A DNA stretch of 64,000 bases from Lactarius indigo (GCA_025766275.1 JAFKAC010000032.1:558001-622000), one strand, 5' to 3'; positions 23,738-35,600 are shown, numbered from the stretch's first letter. A program made the numbers and translations. Notes: generated from the letters alone by a model not told the origin.

Positions 23738-24554
23738 ATATCACCCCTGCAGCACATCCTCCAGGTATGTACTCTCCAGCTCCTTTCCCCCTCTGTTGGA
23801 CCTATACTCTATGTCACAAATTTAGGGGCTGCTGCGTCAACCATTGTAGCAGAGACGGCAGAGCTACTCTTTACATGTGGGAACAACTATCTCAGGCTGC
23901 TCACTCAGGCTGACATGCTCGTAGCAAATGTTAGTCAACTTGTACTTATCTACAATATTGTATGTCGAGAATCAAAGCGCCTTCCAATTTATTTCTAGGA
24001 ACTCGTTGAGCATTCACCCGAGTTGGCGTTGATCGACATATTGATCTATTTCAGTTTCCAAGTATTCGTATTGGTGTCAGTCAAGTCCCCAACAGCGCTT
24101 AGCTAATCCACCTCGGAAGATCTGCAAGTGCTTCCGTGTCCAATCGTTTGTTGCTTGGTTTGTTGTTCCAAGTTGGCTGTGACGGCGAAGTTTCCCCGTA
24201 ATTCAGATAGCTTTGTAGCTCCAGCCCCCCAAAGAAGCCTGATGACGGCACCATCTCCCCCTTCTTCCGGGACTCGGTTGGGCCCTTGGTTGGGCCTGCC
24301 CCAAAACCCGAATGATCGAACCATCGAACGTACGACATTAGAACCACCGGCACACATACTAACCCAGCAATGCAGTATTGTGTCCGATCCGAGGACCATC
24401 TGAAGCCTTGCCAAATATGAGAGCTCACATACATTTGAGGCGTCTACGGGCCGGGGTTCGCTCATAAATGCGCATCTGTTCATATTTCCTGTGTCTAGCT
24501 CCTCTTCAATTGATCCGTACGCGATCCGTTCTTGTCAGGTTGTCTAGTTTGAAA
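23738..24554. other. Intergenic between P450-D and P450-E
   Basis: Near the D stop is a 3' flank related to those of E and F (shared GCAGAGACGGCAGAG segment around 23850). The region before 24554 is the promoter of E. Short open frames here are not supported as genes. Confidence 0.5.
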
Positions 24555-26711
24555 ATGCCGATCTCTCTCGTCACATCAATCGACTGCCTCGCCCTCATTG
24601 CATTTCTCTATACCCTCTTCGCCTTTCGTGACCACAGAAGGCGAGGGGGCTTCCCATATCCTCCGGGACCTCCGTCTTGGCCTGTCATCGGCAATTTCTT
24701 GGATGTCCCAAAGCTCTCTCCCTGGGTAGCCTACGCGAATATGTCTAAGAAATACGGTAGGACTGCCCTCTCCTGGTATTTCTTCTCTGAATGTTTATCT
24801 TTTCTAGGTGATGTCGTATGCCTCCAGGTTTTTGGCCAACTGGTAGTCGTCCTGTGTTCGGCGACAGCCACCAAGGACTTATTTGAAAAGCGTGGAGAGT
24901 TGTATGCGGATCGAACACCGTTTCCGGTCTTTGAGATGTTCGTCTGATCTTTAGTCTTCCCTCACCATAGGCGCTGATTCCATCACTGTCCCAGAATGGA
25001 GGTGGATTGGGTGTTTTTCTTGGCTAGGATGGGAGCATACTGGCGCAAAGGTAGAAAGTTATTGGATCGCAGCCTCCGCCCTGGTGCAACAGCCCCACAT
25101 CGGCGTTTGATCGAGGAAAAGACACGTGTGTTTCTTGGTCAATTACTTGTCACCCCGAACGCCTTTCGTGAACACATAGATCTGTTGGTCCCCTTGCCAC
25201 ATTTTTCGATAACTGTTGACTCGCATTGTAGTCTTCAAGGAAAACTTGTCATGCACCTCACATACGGGTATGATTTGAAGGAGAACGATGATATACTGAT
25301 GCCAGTAAAGAGGACTGGTGATATCATGGGACAGTTCGTTTTACCTGGAGCAGCATTAGTGAATCATCTCCCATTTCGTGCGGTCCCTTCATCCTCTACT
25401 GCCATTTGAGTGGTTCATGACTACATTCAGTCCGACATCTCCCTTCGTGGGTTCCTTGGTTCAAGTATGAGCCACTGGCGAGTGAATGTAGGGAGCTGGC
25501 ACGGAGGATGAAGAACGAGCCCATGGACTTCGTAAGGAACTCTATGGTATGAGTGTCCGACATTCCAGAAATTTACATCCACTGATGGTTCGCCAGCGCA
25601 ACGGCACCGCAGTACCATCTCTAGCAACCGAGTTCCTCCAAGAGGCAGACCTCCTGAGTTTCCCGGAACGTCAACAGGCGGTGCAAGCTATCGAAGAAAT
25701 CCTAGGGACTATGTTCCAAGGTGATTACATGTGTTCTCTGTGAATGCGTGTAGCGCTTACGTCGAGTGCCAGCCGGTTCAGACACAGCACGTATTCTTCC
25801 TGTTCCTGTAGCTTGCTTCTCTGCTGACGCACGACATTCAGGCCATTTCTTCAATGTCTTCGCTCTTCCTCGCGCTCGTCCTTTATCCAGAAGTTCAGAA
25901 GCGAGCACAGGCAGAACTTGACACTGTCATCTCAAGAGATAGGCTGCCAACGTATGACGATAAGTCACGCCTTCCGTACATAGAGGCGATGAGCAGAGAG
26001 CTATTGAGGTGGTATATGGTAACGCCACTGGGTGCGGGTTCTTCTCTCTTGTCAAAAACGACGTGTACTGACCATCTACATGGAGGCGTTGCCCACGCGG
26101 TAACTGACGACGACTTCTATGAGGGCTACTTTATTCCAAAGGGTTAGTAAACACATTTCGGTATTGGCTGAAGTCGTAATCAAGGTCCTTCCCTCTGTAG
26201 GTGCTGTGATCATAGCTAACGCGTGGTGCGCGACGATCACATGACATAATTACTCTCCAGAAGGTTCTGAGATAGATTAACAGGGCTATCCTCCACGACC
26301 CGGACCTATATCCAGACCCAGAGGCATTCAACCCCGATCGTTTCCTCGATGAGGACGGAATGTTCCGCGACGATCCGATGATCTCGCTCGCGTTCGGTGC
26401 AGGCAGGCGGATATGTCCGGGGCGCCACTTTGTGAATGCGACGCTTTTCGTCGTGACGGCGTTGGTACTGTCCGTGTTCGACATAACAAAGGCCAAGGAC
26501 AAGAATGGGAATGTGATTCCGGTCACGGTGCCGGCTCCCGAGTCGATTGAAAGTGCTGGTGTCGTGTGAGTAATGAAGTCTACCTGGGCCTGGTGCGTCT
26601 GTAGTTGATCAGATGAGCCCCCATGAAAGTTATCCGCCGAAGTTTGAGTGTTCTATTATCCCAAGAGATAAGCTTGCAGAGGACTTAATAAGGGCGAGTG
26701 TCTTGGCTTGA
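24555..26711 (+). CDS. Cytochrome P450 E
   Basis: Starts MPISLVTSIDCLALIAFLY with hinge YPPGPPSWPVIGN; all introns match the plan of F and the frame stays open to TGA 26709-26711. The micro-exon is 25773-25786 with a GC donor. After it the motif reads AGSDTA, so the second Thr that often follows the I-helix Thr is Ala; the catalytic Thr itself is kept. The K-helix reads SRELLRWY and the haem loop FGAGRRICPGRH. The last exon encodes FECSIIPRDK...ASVLA. It looks complete. With F, 1 kb downstream in the same orientation, it forms the tandem pair mirrored by B-A on the other strand. Confidence 0.85.
25773..25786 (+). other. P450-E 14-nt micro-exon with GC donor
   Basis: Flanked by acceptor GTGCCAG and donor GCACGT; the intron ends ATTCAG. 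It encodes the core of AGSDT. Confidence 0.72.
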
Positions 26712-27688
26712 ATACCACCTGCGCTACGCATATCCTGCAGGTATGTATTCTCCCACCTTTTTCCCACTCTGTTGAACCTATGTTCAGATGAATTTAGTTA
26801 GGGGCTGCCACGTTAAGCATTCTATCGTAGCAGAGACGGCAGAGTCAGTCTTGATGTCCGTAACAAATACTCGTAAACGGTCAACAGGCAATTAAGCAAT
26901 AAGTACTCAATCAGTTTAGTCGCCACTAGCGAGGTACAACATGTCGAGAATGAAAGCGCTATTCAAGACAAGAACGCATTGGAGATCCATTCACCAGATT
27001 CGGCCATGATAATCTCCACCGAACTGGCCCGCACCCCCTCCACAGACGGCCGGAAACGACTACCTACTACAGCCCATGAACGTTTCCATGCTTGTACGCT
27101 CGAGCAGCACAGCGACTTGTTCGGATGGCCATTACAATAATTACGACCCGACCTTGGATCCGGCGTGGCTATTCGTGGAATAAGTTTCATACAGTAGTAT
27201 CTTACACCCTGGCTAGTGGTTTGAAGAAATATCTTTGGCTTCACTTCTCGCTGTTGGGCACATGCGATGCGTGCGGTTCATCACGCCGCTTAGTTCCAAG
27301 GCCGTTCCAATTCAATGAGGAAGTGCAGGCTTAAGTTAGTGAGGACCGGTATCGGCCCGGGAACGACCGACACTAGCGACTCGTTCAAGTTGGTACCCGC
27401 AACGTCGGCCCCTCATGTATTCCTATTCGTCTATCTGGCAACAACTATCTGCAATAGGTCGCAGATGTCTGTAGGTTCCCAATATCATGTCAGGTAAGAA
27501 ATAATACATTGGCTCAACAATTTGAGGAGGATTACTAGACCGCGGCTATTTATAGCGCTTCTCTCCGCACTTCTGTAGGGTAGGGCCCAATGTGGTACAG
27601 GCGCAAGTGCGGCTCTAAAGGCCTCTCCTCGTGGTTTTTGTATCTACTCTAATTCTATGACCCCGGTCTTTTTCAGGTGACCTAGTTC
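26712..27688. other. P450-E 3' flank and P450-F promoter
   Basis: The first 250 bp match the 3' flanks of D and F (GCAGAGACGGCAGAG, CAATTAAGCAATAAGTA). From about 27055 the sequence matches the region upstream of P450-A in reverse. No independent gene is seen. Confidence 0.5.
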
Positions 27689-29867
27689 ATGATGCAGCTC
27701 TCCCCCATCACAGCGATCGACTCCTTCGCCCTCTCCGCATTCCTTTACCTACTCCTCGCTTTTCGTGACCACAAAAGACGAAGGGGTCTCCCATATCCCC
27801 CAGGACCTCCATCTTGGCCTATCATTGGCAACCTCCTGGACGCCCCAAAGCTTTCTCCTTGGTTAGCCTACGCAAATATGTCTAAGAAATACGGTAGGAT
27901 TGATCTCCCCGTTGGTTGTGTTCCTTCTCTGAACCTAGGTTTTATGTTTATCAGGTGATGTCCTGTGCATTAAAATTTTGGGTCAAGTCGTCATCGTCCT
28001 ATGTTCCCCGACAGCCATAAAGGACTTACTCGAAAGGCGTGGAGAGTTGTATGCGGATCGAAAACCAATGCCGATCTTTGAGATGTACATCTGATATCTG
28101 TCCTTCCCTTGTCATAGGCGCTGATTCCACCAATGTCCCAGAATGGGTATTGATTGGTTTTTTTTCCTTGCCAGAATGGGAAAATGCTGGCGTGAAGGTA
28201 GAAAATCATTGGATCGCAGCCTCCGCCCTGGCACAACAACCCCACATCGGCGTTTGGTCGAGGAAAAGACATGCGTATTTCTTGGTCAATTACTCGCCAC
28301 TCCGAACGCCTTCCGCGAACACCTCCATCTGTTGGTCCCGCTGCCACATTTTCTTGATAACTGTTGACTCGAATCGTTGACTCGCATCACAGTCTTCAAG
28401 GAAAGGTCATCATGCACCTCACATACGGATATGACTCAAAAGATATTGACGATATATTGGTACCACCAAAGAGGATTGGCGAAATCTTAGAACAGGTCAT
28501 TTTACCTGGAAGATCATTGGTAGATCTTCTCCCATTTCGTGCGGTTCCTTCATCCCCTATTGTCATTTGAGTGCCTCAAGGCTACATTTAGTCCAACGCC
28601 TCCCTTCGTGGGTTCCTTGGTTCAAGTATGAACCGCTAGCGAGTGAATGTAGGGAGCTGGCACTGAGGATGAAGAACGAGCCTATGGACTTCGTGAGGAA
28701 CTCCATGGTATGAATCAGGTGACATTCCGGCGATTGTCTCTACTTATGGATCGCCAGCGCAACGGCACTGCAGTACCATCTCTAGCAACTGAATACCTCC
28801 AAGAGGCAGACCTTCTGAACGGCCTGGGAAGTCAAGAAAGGGTGGAAGGCATCAAAGATATTCTAGGGTCTCTGTTCATAGGTAATCCTTGCGTCATCTA
28901 TGAATACATGTAGCGCTTACGTCGAACATCAGCCGGTTCAGACACAGCACGTATTCTCCTTATTCCCGTAGCCTGTTCCTTGGCTGATGCGGACGTTCAG
29001 ACCGTTTCTACAATGACATCGCTCTTCTTCGCACTCACCCTTTATCCAGAGGTCCAGAAGCGAGCACAAGCAGAACTCGACTCTGTCATCTCAAGAGATA
29101 GGTTGCCAACGTACAATGACAAGTCACGTCTTCCATACATAGAGGCGGTGAGCAGAGAGTTGTTGAGGTGGCAAATGGTGATACCACAGGGTGCAAGTTC
29201 CTCCGACTCGTCAGCAGCTATGTGCACTAACATCTACGTGAGGTGTTGCCCACGCGGCAACTGAAGATGATTTCTATAAGGGCTACTTTATTCCAAAAGG
29301 TTTGTAAGTATGCTTCGTTATTGGCTGAAGTTGTAACCAAAGTCCCTCGTTCTGTAGGTGCTGTGATCATAGCTAATGCATGGTGCGCAATAATCGCACG
29401 ACACAGTTGCCGCTGAGAAGGTTCTGAGATGGATTGACAGGGCTGTCCTCCACGACCCGGAGCTGTATACAGACCCAGAGGCATTCAATCCCGATCGATT
29501 CCTCGATGAGGATGGAAAGTTCCGCGACGATCCGATGATCTCGCTGGCGTTTGGTGCAGGCAGGCGAGTATGCCCAGGGCGCCACTTCGTCGACACAATA
29601 CTCTTCGTCGTAACTGCATCGGTGTTGTCCGTGTTCAACGTGACGATGGCCTCGGACAAGGATGGGAACGAGATTCCGGTCATAGTGCCGCCGCCCGAGT
29701 CCATCGATACTGTTGGCGTCATGTGAGTAATCAAGTCTACCTATGATATGAATCTTGTAGCTGATCTGGTGACCTCCCTTGGAAGTTTCCCGCCGCAGTT
29801 TGAGTGTTCTATTATGCCAAGAGACAAGCTCGCAGAGGACTTGATAAGGGCAAGTGCCTTAGCTTGA
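27689..29867 (+). CDS. Cytochrome P450 F
   Basis: Best-defined array member, used as the reference for the intron plan. Twelve exons: 27689-27893, 27955-28084, 28142-28330, 28393-28538, 28592-28707, 28758-28881, 28933-28946, 29001-29190, 29243-29299, 29358-29382, 29441-29722 and 29786-29867. They sum to 1560 nt, 519 residues, a normal microsomal P450 length. It has an N-terminal membrane helix, the hinge YPPGPPSWPIIGNLL, I-helix AGSDTT at residues 304-309, E-x-x-R (RELLRW) near 360 and haem loop FGAGRRVCPGRH with the ligand cysteine near 443. Exon 7 is the 14-nt micro-exon and intron 7 begins GC. Its last exons and 3' flank are duplicated as P450-B. The outer hAT element inserted 312 bp after its stop. 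Confidence 0.9.
28933..28946 (+). other. P450-F 14-nt micro-exon with GC donor
   Basis: Exon 7 of P450-F. Acceptor CATCAG before it, donor GCACGT after it, acceptor GTTCAG at 28995-29000. It encodes the core of AGSDT. Confidence 0.75.
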
Positions 29868-30179
29868 AAATCACCCGTATCACGCACGCCCTGCAAGCAT
29901 CTATTCTCCCCACTCTGTTGAACCTATGTTCTATAGCATAAATCTGGGGGTTACCGCAGAGACGACAGAGTCACTCTTACGCATGTGCGCAGCTATCTGC
30001 CCACCAACTCTGTAACAAATGTATTCGTTAATGGTGAGTAGGTGATCAAGCAATAAGTATTCGATCAGTCTTAGGTACGGCGTGTTGAGAATAAAAACGC
30101 CTTCCAAAAAAGGACATATCGAGGACCCAATTATTAGATTTAGCCTTAATTTTTACCGAACCTGTCTGCACCCTATCGA
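29031..30179 (+). repeat. Inverted repeat arm 2 (P450-F 3' part plus flank)
   Basis: The + strand partner of 15252-16404. Similarity begins within exon 8 of P450-F and continues through the 3' flank to CCTATCGA at 30172-30179, where the outer hAT element interrupts it. Confidence 0.8.
30172..30179. other. Target site of the outer hAT, left copy
   Basis: The 8 bases CCTATCGA directly precede TAGTGTTGCC. The same 8 bases occur uninterrupted in the P450-B arm (15252-15259, reverse strand), followed there by TAGCCGGGAAC. The right copy would lie beyond the window. Confidence 0.65.
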
Positions 30180-30340
30180 TAGTGTTGCCGTGGCTCGGCT
30201 CAGCTTGGCTTGGCTCAGCTAAGCACAGCTCGACCAAAAAAGGACGAGCTGAGCTGAGCCACTCCGAATTGAGCTGGCTCAAGCTAGGCTGAGCCGGCTC
30301 AAGCCACCCAAAAGTACAAATAGGAAATCGTACCATTTTG
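30180..30340. repeat. Subterminal GGCTCAGC/AGCTGAGC repeats of the outer hAT
   Basis: Short motifs GGCTCAGC, GGCTTGGC, AGCTGAGC and GGCTGAGC recur in direct and inverted orientation, with a small AAAAAAGG spacer. This is the arrangement expected of hAT transposase binding sites. Confidence 0.6.
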
Positions 30341-30449
30341 GGTAGCCTGAGTCAGCCAAGCCAATGAACACGCGCGTGAATCCAAGTCTCGAACTTCAAG
30401 CTTCAAGCCCTGAGAACTGAGTATACCTGGCTCCCCCTCAGTGAGACTG

Positions 30450-31480
30450 AGTTATCTGAACGACTGGCCGGGATCCCCAGTCATCCCCCCCCTCTGCACA
30501 GACTGGGCTTGCGGTCTGCGCGCTGTCTGCGCGCTGTTTGCGTTGTCCGCCCGCCGACCACTGGCCTTGTCTGTGCTCTCGCCGCCCTCGTTGCTCTCTC
30601 TCTGGCCGCTGCTTCTTCTCGCCGTCGCTCGCTCTGGTCGCCGCTGGTCGCTGGTCGCCGCCGCTCACTCTGGTCGCTGCCGCTTGCTCTGGTCGCTGCC
30701 CGTCACTCTGGTCACCGCTGGTCACCGCCTCTCGCCGCTGGTCGCCGCCTCTCACCGCTGGTCGCCGCCTCTCGCCGCTGGTCGCCGCCTCTCGCTGCTG
30801 GTCGTTGCCTCTTGCCGCCCCTCGCCGCTCCTCTGGCCACCACGCAGCCGTCGGTGCCTCTGACGGCGCTGTCGCCATCGTCGCCAACGTTGTCGCCAAC
30901 GTTGTTGCCGTTGTCGCCTGCGCCGTCACTGTCACCGCCACCTACTGTCTCTGCCACCACCTCTGCGTCATCTTCGGCATCATCACCCTATGCCCTCACT
31001 TCTGCCGCCGCTGTCGCCACAACTGCCCTCACTGCTGCCACCGCCACCACCCACGCTGCTGCTGCAGCTGCCGCCGCCGCCGCCAACGCCCTCGCTGCAG
31101 CTGCCGCCACCGCCACCATCCTCGCTGCTGCTGCCACTGCTGCCACCACCTTTGCTGTCGCTGCCGCCACCACCTTTGCTGTCGCCGCTGCCACCGCCCT
31201 CGCGTCGCCGCCACCGCCACCACTCGCTGCTGGCGCCACCACCGCCAGAGCTGTCGCCGCTGCCACCGTTCCACCCTCGCTGCCGCCGCCAGCACCCGCC
31301 CGCCTTCGGACGACCATCGCGTGCCCCTGGATGCCTCGGACACCCTCAGAAGGCCCTCGGACGCCCTCGGATACCCTCGGACAGCCCTCGCGCACCCTCC
31401 TCTTGCCCCTCCACACCCCCCTTTCTCTTCCCACCCCCTTTTCCCTCTCTGGCCACCCCAGGTGAGTCGCACAGGTCCCC
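30450..31480. repeat. GC-rich low-complexity and minisatellite tract
   Basis: About 1 kb of simple repeats: CTGGTCGCCGCCTCTCGCCG-like units of about 20-21 nt (30640-30810), GCTGCCACCGCC-type Ala/Pro triplet repeats (30990-31290) and CCCTCGGAC-type units (31340-31400). Frames on both strands are long and open because of composition, giving Ala-, Pro- or Arg-rich products with no family features. It lies between the subterminal repeats and the end of the outer hAT transposase. Confidence 0.7.
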
Positions 31481-31550
31481 TACTTTTATGTAGTTCATTC
31501 CTAGGTACAAATACATGTATATAGCCTTGTTGCAAATAAATTCTCTTAAA

Positions 31551-31968
31551 CTACTGCTCACTAATGCCCCTGAGATAAGCCCTCAAGTCCTCAACTGGTC
31601 TGACTGCCTCCATTCCCTCCAGCTCTTCCATTTCATCCTTCTCTCCAAGCCCTTCAGTAAAATTGAGTTCCCTTTTATACTTTGCCTGGAACTTGAGTAT
31701 CTGTATGGCTTCCATGCTGCCTGGCTTAAGGCGGTTCCTCCTGGCTCTAGCTGTCTCCTTGCTTGCTGAGAAGACACGCTCACATGGGACTGAAGTGGCT
31801 TGAATGGGGAGTAAGTCCATGGCAAGCTTGAAGAGTGTTGGCCACTTTTTCTGGTGTTCCTGCCATTCCAACTACTGTCAGTACTCCCTAACAAAATGAA
31901 CCATTCTACATACCTGCCAGAACTCAAGAATATTGGCATATTTGACTGGGGCTGCTAGATAGTCATCA
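31551..31968 (-). CDS. Outer hAT transposase, C-terminal part (split gene)
   Basis: Encodes the hAT dimerisation domain: WPTLFKLAMDLLPIQATSVP, then CERVFSASKETARARRNRL and EAIQILKFQAKYK, with an acidic tail ending at 31551. A GT-AG intron near 31880-31921 separates it from a small exon (VDDYLAAPVKYANILEFWQ). That exon ends at the 8-bp target duplication and continues in frame at 62511. The gene is broken only by the inner hAT insertion as far as visible. Confidence 0.85.
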
Positions 31969-31976
31969 ACTTCACC
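31969..31976. other. Target-site duplication of inner hAT, left copy
   Basis: ACTTCACC, repeated at 62511-62518. Eight bases is the hAT superfamily standard. Confidence 0.9.
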
Positions 31977-31988
31977 TAGTGATGGGAA
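31977..31988. repeat. Left terminal inverted repeat of inner hAT
   Basis: TAGTGATGGGAA, the exact reverse complement of the last 12 bases of the element. GGTTCAGTTCGG-type subterminal sequence follows at once and is cut after 49 bp by Copia-1. Confidence 0.9.
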
Positions 31989-32025
31989 AGTTCGGTTCAG
32001 TTCGGTTTTTTGCCTCTTTTGGCCG

Positions 32026-32533
32026 TGTTGCATTTCGGCACGCTCGACCCGGCCGACTCGAACCCCACCAAAACAACACCGCCGCGGTAATGCGCGGTGG
32101 CTCAACATCTTCCATCTCCGTATCCATTTCGATTCAAACACCTCAAGTCTCATAGGGGTCTTGCGCCCCTTTCTGCCCCATTTCTCGACACCGCTTCGTC
32201 ATGTACATTCCTGTTTCATGCCTGCAAAAGGCCCGTGCGTATTTGTATCTTCTTTACTTTACTTTACTATTATTATCCTTAAAACGTATCTAAACTGTAT
32301 TTAAACGCGCTCGTATGTACTCGAATCATTATCCAGTTGTTCCTCCTCTTTCCCTGGTGTGCCCTTGAGACCCTCTCCAAAGCGAAGTATCTTCGCCTTT
32401 GTCCATCCTCACTCGTGCTCTATCATCCCTCGACTTCGCGCTTTTCTCTTTGCCAATCGAACCGGCCCTTCGGACCCTATCACCCGACCGGCACACTTAG
32501 CCGGATCGCCCCTATCGCCCGACCTTTACACCA
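32026..32533 (+). repeat. Copia-1 5' LTR
   Basis: 508 bp, TGTTGCATTTCGG to CTTTACACCA. It differs from the 3' LTR at about six positions by eye, all transitions. Confidence 0.92.
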
Positions 32534-32534
32534 A

Positions 32535-32550
32535 GGTTATGGGCCCTGAC
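32535..32550 (+). promoter_or_regulatory. Copia-1 primer-binding site (half-tRNA-iMet type)
   Basis: GGTTATGGGCCCTGA starts one base after the 5' LTR. It is complementary to the anticodon arm of initiator tRNA-Met, as in Drosophila copia, which primes with a 5' half-tRNA rather than the tRNA 3' end. Confidence 0.7.
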
Positions 32551-32634
32551 GCTGCAGTCTAAATCCGATATTACCGAGAATCTATCAGCGCGTACCTTTC
32601 ATTATCCGAAACCCCGCTTACCCTATTTGTCATC

Positions 32635-35600
32635 ATGAGCGAGGACTACAAGCTTACCATCGTCAAACTGGCCACCGACGGATCCAACTGGGTCACCTTT
32701 AGAGACCGCATGGTCTGGGCGTTCGATAACCGAAGATGGTCCGAACATCTCACCAGCACCACGGTCCCCACGACTTGGACGCCAATCAATAGCGTCCCTC
32801 CTCAGGAACGCTGGGACACGGAAGAAGCCGCCGCCAAGAATTTGATCGCGGCATCAGTACCCGATTACGTCTTCAACCGAATCAAGACGAAAACCAATAC
32901 AAAAGATATTTGGGACGCCGTCAAAGAGATATTCCAGAAGAGATCCAAGATGATCGCCATCGACCTGGGCCGGAAACTCTTGGGCACCAAATTAGGCGAA
33001 GATGAAGACGCTCACGCTCATCTGACTCATCTTCTAGATATGCGAGAGCAGCTCGCTTCTATGGGGGCCACCAAGACCGACGATGAATTCGCGTCCATCA
33101 TCCTCGGCTCACTCCCCCCCTCCTACGAATCCCTCATCAATTCCATCAACTCAGCAGCCGATCAAGCGGACGAATCAGTCACACCCGATCGGGTAATCCG
33201 ATTGGTCACCGATCAGTACGATCGGCGCGTCATCCAGAAAGGCAAGACTAACGGCCCAGAAGAGGCCTTCTTAGCCAACGGGCAGAAACGCGACAAGCGC
33301 AACGTAGAGTGCCACAACTGCCACAGGCTCGGCCACTTCAAATCCGATTGCTGGGCCAAGGGAGGCGACAAAGAAGGCCAACGCCCGCCTCGAAGAGACA
33401 ATAACTCAAACTACAGCAACTACAACAACTCAAGCGACAATCGCGACAATCGCAGCAATCGCAATAACCGCAACAACAGCAATAACAACCGAAGCAACAG
33501 GAACAGGAACAATAACCATTCCGACAATGCAAACGCGGCCAACACCGACATCGAAGCTTGGGCCGCGATCGAGGAGATCGACGACGACTCCACTTCCCCC
33601 ACTCCACATGCCTCCGCGTACAGCGTGGGGCCACCTATCCAGCATCCCCCCATCGAGATCGAGCTCTACGATTCCGGGGCGTCTCGGCACATGTCCCCAT
33701 TCCACCATCGCTTCATTAATTATCGCTCCATTCCTCCTCGCGCGATTACTGCCGCTAACAAACGCATCTTCTACGCGATAGGTACCGGGGACTTACAGAT
33801 CGACGTCCCCAACGGGAACGTTACTACTCCTGTGCTTCTCCGGGATACTCTTCACACGCCTGAGATGGCGCTTACTATTGTCTCTGTCGGCCGTATCACT
33901 GGGGCTGGCTACTCTGTATCTTTCGAGCGACAATCCTGCAAGATCAAGAACAGATCTGGCGACACTATAGGCGATATTCCTGCTAGCTCTAATGGCCTAT
34001 ACAAGGTCGAACACTCCTATCTGGCTGCTAGCACTGGCTCTCCTGTCGAACAAGTCGACATCCACACACTCCATCGTCGCCTCGGTCACATCTCGGCCGA
34101 CGCTATTTGCTCCCTCATCCGCAACAACGCCATCGAAGGCGTGCAACTTATCGACGACGGCTCGCCCATCATCTGCGACTCTTGTCAATACGCCAAGCTC
34201 ACTCGGAAGGCTATTCGAGCTGAGCGCGAGGCTCCGCCAGCTCGTCACTTTGGAGTGGAGATCCACTCTGACCTCTGGGGACCTTCGCCAACTACTAGCC
34301 TTGGGGGCCGCCGTTACTACATCACTTTCACGGACGACCATACTCATTTCACTCGCGTCGACATCTTGCGTACTAAAGATCAAACCTTGGATTCTTATCG
34401 CGCCTTCTCAGCTTGGGCTCGCACTCAGCACGGCGCCAAGATTAAGGCTCTTAGATCGGACCGCGGCGGTGAGTATACCGGCCACGAGTTCACTCGCTTC
34501 CTTCAGGACGAAGGAACCGAACGCCGCCTTACTACCCACGACACCCCGCAGCACAACGGAGTCGCGGAATCGCTCAACCGCAGGCTTCTAGAACGCGTGC
34601 GGGCTATTCTCCATCACTCTGGCTTGCCCAAAACGCTCTGGGCTGAAGCTCTCCAGTTTGCGGTCTGGCTCAAGAACCGCACATCTACTCGGGCTCTAGG
34701 CAACAATACAACGCCCTACGAAATGCTCTACGGCAACAAACCGAACATCTCCGGTGTCCCCGAATGGGGACAAACTGTCTGGGTTCACTCTAGCACCGGC
34801 TCAAAGCTCGACGCGCGCGGAATTGAAGCGCATTGGGTCGGTTACGACGCGGACAGCACTCACGCACACCGCGTCTACTGGCCCAACAAGAATTCGATAT
34901 CAGTCGAACGCAACATTAAATTCACTTCCCCTCTTACAGTTATCAACATCGGCCAGCCTCGTATCATTCCCGCGCCGCAACCAGCTGCGGCGCAAGCACC
35001 ACCCGCTGGACCTCAAGCACCACCGGCGCCTCAAGCGCCCCACCCTTTCCCTCCTACCACAGCACCGGTACCTATTCAACTGGTACCGTTCACACCTCAA
35101 CAACAACAACTTCCCGAAGAAGCAAGCCGGGAAATTTCGCCTCAAGTCCCAGGCGGAATGCCCTCGTATCGGTCACCTTTGGCTCTCACCCCTCTCACAC
35201 CATCCACCACCTCATCGGTTCCACCTCAAGAAGAAGAGCCTTCAACATCCACCAAGCAGCGGCAACAGGTGCCGCCGCCTGCCAAGGGCAAGGCAAAAAC
35301 CAAAGAACCTCAAGAACCGACTCGCAAGTCATCGCGCATCCCCAAACCAACATTCAAAGTTACTGGGCTCTTCACCGAAGGAGCTCAACCCAAAGCCGAA
35401 GAAGAACAGCCAAGCGCAGCAGCCCGGAAGTGGTTCCACCCGGACTGGCCCAGAGACGAAGGTTCAAGCGCATACGCGGCTGACAATCAGATTCCAGAGT
35501 ACGCCTTTCTCGCGGAAAGCGAGGAACTCATGGAAGCCGCTCTCAACGACTCTCAAGACGATCCCAAAACTCTGGCTCAAGCGCGATCTCGCTCAGACTG

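Noticed and set aside
24099..24483. Open frames of 91-126 codons before P450-E
   Set aside because: Overlapping frames on both strands without motif or codon bias, in a promoter region.
30509..31465. Long Ala/Pro/Ser-rich and Arg/His/Cys-rich open frames on both strands
   Set aside because: They arise from GC-rich triplet and minisatellite repeats; several frames are open at once and none has a domain or splice structure.
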